Below are positions 60,577 through 64,000 of a stretch of DNA of 64,000 bases, piece after piece. Each line of letters starts with the position of its first letter. Position 1 is the stretch's first letter. Source of the DNA: Bosea sp. ANAM02 (GTDB taxonomy: Bacteria > Pseudomonadota > Alphaproteobacteria > Rhizobiales > Beijerinckiaceae); the NCBI RefSeq assembly GCF_011764485.1, contig NZ_AP022848.1:186001-250000 (forward strand), read 5' to 3'. The position numbers and the translations under genes are program-made. The notes under the pieces were generated by a model. The model saw only the letters and a list, made by a program, of their open reading frames with translations. It did not search any database and was not told the origin of the DNA.

Positions 60577-60595
60577 TTGGACGGTCGAAAGTTCC

Positions 60596-60696
60596 GTCAT
60601 GCTCGGGCTTGACCGAGCATCTCATGACCAGGAGACGCCAGAGCCTCCTCCGGAAAGAGATTCCCGGGTCTGCGCTTCGCTCCGCCCGAGAATGAC
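60596..60696. repeat. Intergenic palindromic repeat, GTCAT...ATGAC type
   Basis: Starts GTCATGCTCGGGCTTGACC and ends CTCCGCCCGAGAATGAC. It lies at the 3' end of aapM, between that stop and the gcrA terminator. Confidence 0.75.
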
Positions 60697-60703
60697 GGTG
60701 GTG

Positions 60704-61747
60704 TCACAACCGCCTTTTCTTCTCCAGCGAGCGGCTCCAGCGCGAGAGCGCGAAACAGATCAGCCAGTAGATCGCCCCCGAGAAGACATAGGCCTCCATG
60801 TTCATGCCGACCCAGTTGGGATCGGCCAGCGAGGCCTGGGCGATGCCGAGCAGGTCGAGGATCGAGACGACCAGCACCAGCGTCGTGTTCTTGATCAGCG
60901 CAATGAACTCGTTGGTCATCGCCGGCAGCGAGATGCGCAGCGCCTGCGGCAGCACGATCAGGCCCGTCGCCTTCCAGTAGCTGAGACCGAGCGCGGTCGC
61001 GGCCTCGCGCTGGCCCTTGGGCAGGGCCTGCAGGCCGCCGCGCACCGCTTCCGCCATATAGGCTGCGATGACGAAGCCGAGCCCGATGACGGCGCGCGCC
61101 AGACGGTCGATGCCGATGCCGCCGGGCAGGATCAGCGGCAGCAGGAGCGAGGCGAGGAAGATCACGGCGATGATCGGCACGCCGCGCCAGAACTCGATGA
61201 AGATCACGCTGATCAGGCGGATGATCCGGAGTTCCGATTGCCGGCCCAGCGCGAAGAGGATGCCGAGCGGGATCGCGATCAGGCTGGAATAGATCGAGAT
61301 GAACAGGGTGAGCATCAGCCCGCCCCATTCGCGCGTCTCGACATAAGCCAGGCCGAAGCCGCCGGAGAGCAGCCAGATGCCGAGCGGCGGCAGGACGACC
61401 AGCAGCGCCAGTGTGAGATTCAGTTTGAAGCGCTGCGGCGCGAAGACCACCGAGAGCACGCCCGCCAGGACCAGAAGCCCGGCGATATCGACGCGCCAGC
61501 GCTGGTCGACCGGGTAGAGCCCGTACATGAACTGGCCGAAGCGGGCCCGGATGAAGACCCAGCAGGCGCCGCCGGGCGCGCAATCGGCCCGCGTCGAACC
61601 GACCCAGGTCGCGTCGATCACGGCCCAGCGGATCAGCGGTATCGCGATCCATGCCATCAGGACGACCAGCACCATCGAGGTGAAGCCGGTGAAGGGCGTG
61701 GCGAAGAGGCGCTCGCGCCAGATCGAGAGGGCGGAGGTGCGGGTCAT
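60704..61747 (-). CDS. aapM: General L-amino acid ABC transporter permease AapM
   Basis: A 347-residue permease with an N-terminal membrane helix region, an extended periplasmic part (GSTRADCAPGGACWVFIRA) and the HisM/GlnP-type BPD domain. The EAA loop is AEAVRGGLQALPKGQREAAT, then ALGLSYWKAT. The extended first loop and length are typical of AapM/BztC. It forms a heterodimeric pore with AapQ for broad amino-acid uptake. The start overlaps aapQ by ATGA. No aapP ATPase gene follows, only a repeat and the gcrA terminator. Confidence 0.92.
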   Translation of the reverse strand: MTRTSALSIWRERLFATPFTGFTSMVLVVLMAWIAIPLIRWAVIDATWVGSTRADCAPGGACWVFIRARFGQFMYGLYPVDQRWRVDIAGLLVLAGVLSVVFAPQRFKLNLTLALLVVLPPLGIWLLSGGFGLAYVETREWGGLMLTLFISIYSSLIAIPLGILFALGRQSELRIIRLISVIFIEFWRGVPIIAVIFLASLLLPLILPGGIGIDRLARAVIGLGFVIAAYMAEAVRGGLQALPKGQREAATALGLSYWKATGLIVLPQALRISLPAMTNEFIALIKNTTLVLVVSILDLLGIAQASLADPNWVGMNMEAYVFSGAIYWLICFALSRWSRSLEKKRRL

Positions 61748-62913
61748 CGCGTCACCAGCGCGATACGCGCGTTGTACCAGTTCATCAGCGCGGAGACCGC
61801 GAGGCCGATGACGAGATAGACCGCGAGCGTCATCGCGATGATCTCGATCGCCTGGCCGGTATTGTTGAGCGCCGAGCCCATGAACAGGCTGACCACGTCG
61901 GGATAGGCGATCGCCGCGCCGAAGGACGAGTTCTTGAGCACGTTCAGATACTGGTTGGTCAATGGCGGGGTCATCACACGCAAGGCCTGCGGGATGACGA
62001 CGAGGCTCAAGGTTCGGCCGGGGCGCAGGCCCAGTGCCGAGGCTGCCTCGGTCTGGCCCCTCGCCACGGATTCGATGCCGCCGCGCACGATCTCGGCGAT
62101 GAATCCGGCGGTATAGGTGACGAGCGCGGCGAGCAGCGCGACGAATTCAGGGATGACGACGAAGCCGCCGCGATAGTTGAAGCCGCGCAGCACGGGAATG
62201 TCCCAGCGCGTGGCGAGGCTGGCCCAGGCGATGGCGAGCGCCGGGACGACCACGATCAGGCCGATGCCGATGGCGAGCAATGGCGCATCCTGGCCGGTGC
62301 GGTCCTTGCGGCGGCGCGCCCAGGCGCTGGCCAGCCAGTAGCCGAGCCAGGAGGCGAAGATCGCCAGCGCCGCCCAGCGGAAATTGCCGGGCGCATCCGG
62401 CAGCGGCATGGTGAGGCCGCGATTGTTGAGGAACGCGACGCCGAACAGGCCGATGCTCTGGCGCGGCTGCGGCAGGGCGGCGATGACGCCGAAATACCAG
62501 AACAGCACGAAGAACAGCAGCGGGATGTTGCGGACGAACTCGATATAGGCGCCAGCGATGGTCGAGAGCAGCCAGTGCGAGGACAGGCGCGCGATGCCGA
62601 TGGCGAAGCCGAGCACGGTCGCCAGCACGATCGCGATCACGGTCACCAGCATGGTATTGGCGACGCCGACCCAGAACAGTGCGAAGATATCGTCGGACTG
62701 GGTGTACCCGGTCAGCACGAAGGGCACCTCGATGCCCGATGTCCGCCAGAGGAAGTCAAAGCCAGAGGCGATGCCGGCCTTGACCATGTTCTCCGAGGCA
62801 TTGCGCACGAAGAACACGGTCAAGCCCACCAGCAGCAGGATCAGGGCGATCTGGTAGAACCAGTCCCGCACGCGCTTGTCGTTGATGAAGGATAGAAAGC
62901 TGCTCACGACCAC
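61744..62913 (-). CDS. aapQ: General L-amino acid ABC transporter permease AapQ
   Basis: A 389-residue permease with a GTG start at 62913 (GTG 62907 possible). Long hydrophobic segments and the unusually extended first periplasmic part (SGIEVPFVLTGYTQSDDIFA) are typical of AapQ/BztB. The EAA loop reads IVRGGIESVARGQTEAASAL, followed by GLRPGRTLSLVVIPQ. It pairs with AapM. It lies 115 bp after aapJ, the gap carrying a palindromic repeat. Confidence 0.92.
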   Translation of the reverse strand: MVVSSFLSFINDKRVRDWFYQIALILLLVGLTVFFVRNASENMVKAGIASGFDFLWRTSGIEVPFVLTGYTQSDDIFALFWVGVANTMLVTVIAIVLATVLGFAIGIARLSSHWLLSTIAGAYIEFVRNIPLLFFVLFWYFGVIAALPQPRQSIGLFGVAFLNNRGLTMPLPDAPGNFRWAALAIFASWLGYWLASAWARRRKDRTGQDAPLLAIGIGLIVVVPALAIAWASLATRWDIPVLRGFNYRGGFVVIPEFVALLAALVTYTAGFIAEIVRGGIESVARGQTEAASALGLRPGRTLSLVVIPQALRVMTPPLTNQYLNVLKNSSFGAAIAYPDVVSLFMGSALNNTGQAIEIIAMTLAVYLVIGLAVSALMNWYNARIALVTR

Positions 62914-62933
62914 CTCGACCGAGGTTCGCGGAC

Positions 62934-63012
62934 GTCATTCCCGGGCTTGACCCGGGAATCTCGTGACGCTTGGGCTGGATTCCGAGATGGCCGGGTCAAG
63001 CCCGGCCATGAC
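62934..63012. repeat. Palindromic repeat between aapJ and aapQ
   Basis: Starts GTCATTCCCGGGCTTGACCC and ends CAAGCCCGGCCATGAC. It contains two perfect hairpins (TCCCGGG-CTTGA-CCCGGGA and GGCCGGG-TCAAG-CCCGGCC). In the mRNA it would separate the binding-protein gene from the permease genes. Confidence 0.85.
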
Positions 63013-63028
63013 GAGCCTTAACCCGCTC

Positions 63029-64000
63029 TCACTGGAAGGGCGGGGTGAAGAGCAGGCCGCCCTTGAGCCAGAGCTGGTTCTGGCCGCGTTCGAGCTTCAG
63101 CGGGGAACCCATGCCGACGGTGCGCTCGTAGCTCTCGCCGTAATTCCCGACCTGCTTGATGGCGTTGTACATCCAGTCGTTCGACAGCCCCATCATCGCG
63201 CCGAAGCCGCCCTCGGCGCCGAGCAGGCGGCGGACTTCCGAGTTCTTGGAGTTCGCCTTCATCTCGTCGACGTTCTTGGAGGTGACGCCGAGCGCCTCGG
63301 CCGCGATCATGCCGTTCAGCACCCAGCGCACGATGAGCTGCCAGCGCTCGTCGCCCCAGCGCGTCACCGGCCCCTGCGGATCGTTCGAGATCGGCTGGGT
63401 CAGGATGACATGCTCTTCCGGGTTCTTGAGCTTGGCGCGCTGGCCGGCGAGGGCGCCGACGCCGGCGGTATAGGCGTCGCAGCGACCGGCGTCATAGGCG
63501 GCGATGGCGTCGTCGTTCTTCTGGAAATTGGTGATGGTGGTCTTGAGGTTGCGTTCGCGGAACCAGTCGGCGGCGTTCTTCTCCTCGGTCGAGCCGGCGG
63601 CGACGCAGACCGAGGCGCCGTCGAGATCGGCGGCCGTCTTGGCATTGGCCGACTTGCGGACGATGAAGGTCTGGCCCTCGTAGAAATTGATGCCCTGGAA
63701 ATTCAGCCCGAGCGTGGCGTTGCGCGAGAAGGTGATGGTCGAGTTGCGCGAGAGCAGGTCGACCTGGCCGGACTGCAGGATGGGCCAGCGCTGCTGCACC
63801 GAGGTCGGCGTGAACTTCACCTTGCCGGCATCGCCGAGCACCGCGGCGGCCAGCGCCTTGCAGTAATCGACGTCGAGGCCGCTCCACTCGCCCTTGTCAT
63901 TGGCGAAGGAAAAGCCGGGCAGGCCGAGATGCACGCCGCATTCGAGATTGCCGCGCGCCTTGATGGCGTCGAGCGTCGGGCTCGGCGCCAATTGCTGCGC
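63029..64000 (-). CDS. aapJ: Amino acid ABC transporter substrate-binding protein AapJ, N-terminus beyond window
   Basis: About 323 C-terminal residues of a periplasmic binding protein; the signal peptide and first residues lie outside the window. The mature opening is TLDAIKARGNLECGVHLGLP, then GLDVDYCKALAAAVLGDAGK, QRWPILQSGQVDLLSRNSTI and DVLLSRNSTIT-type strand regions, all typical of AapJ/BztA. The binding protein captures many L-amino acids for AapQMP. It precedes aapQ and aapM on the same strand and ends in LLFTPPFQ. Confidence 0.93.
   Translation of the reverse strand, partial: AQQLAPSPTLDAIKARGNLECGVHLGLPGFSFANDKGEWSGLDVDYCKALAAAVLGDAGKVKFTPTSVQQRWPILQSGQVDLLSRNSTITFSRNATLGLNFQGINFYEGQTFIVRKSANAKTAADLDGASVCVAAGSTEEKNAADWFRERNLKTTITNFQKNDDAIAAYDAGRCDAYTAGVGALAGQRAKLKNPEEHVILTQPISNDPQGPVTRWGDERWQLIVRWVLNGMIAAEALGVTSKNVDEMKANSKNSEVRRLLGAEGGFGAMMGLSNDWMYNAIKQVGNYGESYERTVGMGSPLKLERGQNQLWLKGGLLFTPPFQ

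Noticed and set aside
1..64000. CRISPR array
   Set aside because: No run of regularly spaced identical short repeats was seen; the interspersed palindromes are far apart and not in arrays.

Overview
The window is high-GC chromosomal DNA of an alphaproteobacterium, most likely order Hyphomicrobiales near Bosea or Methylobacterium. This is inferred from the SRP RNA-dnaX-ybaB-recR and rpmH-rnpA-yidC-engB-argB gene orders, a gcrA cell-cycle regulator, an AapJQM-type amino-acid transporter, a two-domain dCTP deaminase and Omp25-like porin. No species can be named from sequence alone. Most of the window is ordinary core chromosome. No rRNA genes or CRISPR array were seen.

Layout. 1-2.7 kb: glyoxalase-fold fragment, FAD oxidoreductase and YihY membrane protein. 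2.8-6.8 kb: outer-membrane protein, then the leftward dnaX-ybaB-recR group headed by the 4.5S SRP RNA. 7-14.5 kb: rightward rpmH, rnpA, yidC, an acetyltransferase, engB, DUF423, argB, a HAD phosphatase and metZ, the last behind a strongly structured leader. 14.7-19.5 kb: histidine genes hisB-DUF2628-hisH-hisA-hisF-hisE, then coaA. 19.5-26 kb: small metabolic genes, a PLP aminotransferase, cobQ and a TetR regulator. 26-30 kb: surface polysaccharide genes. 30-36 kb: a globin-coupled cyclase-like protein facing two chemoreceptors.

36,143-53,022 is an integrated phage-related element of 16.9 kb between 49-bp direct repeats derived from the 3' half of tRNA-Gly(CCC). It carries an AAA ATPase, small and large terminase, portal, a protease-capsid fusion, a head-tail joining protein, a tape-measure protein and a tyrosine integrase. 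No tail tube, tail tip, fibre or lysis gene is recognisable. Between terminase and portal lies about 5 kb of cargo: an HTH/PIN toxin-antitoxin-like pair, a divergent XRE regulator with four half-sites, and several unrecognised proteins. It may be a capsid-encoding satellite or a prophage that has lost its tail and lysis genes.

53-64 kb is core again: tRNA-Gly, dcd, apaG, argE, the leftward argD-argF-hslO group, gcrA behind a cluster of GANTC sites, and aapJ-aapQ-aapM without an adjacent ATPase gene. About ten intergenic palindromic repeats bounded by GTCAT and ATGAC are scattered through the core DNA; none was seen inside the element. The arginine genes (argB, argE, argD, argF) lie in three separate places in the window.
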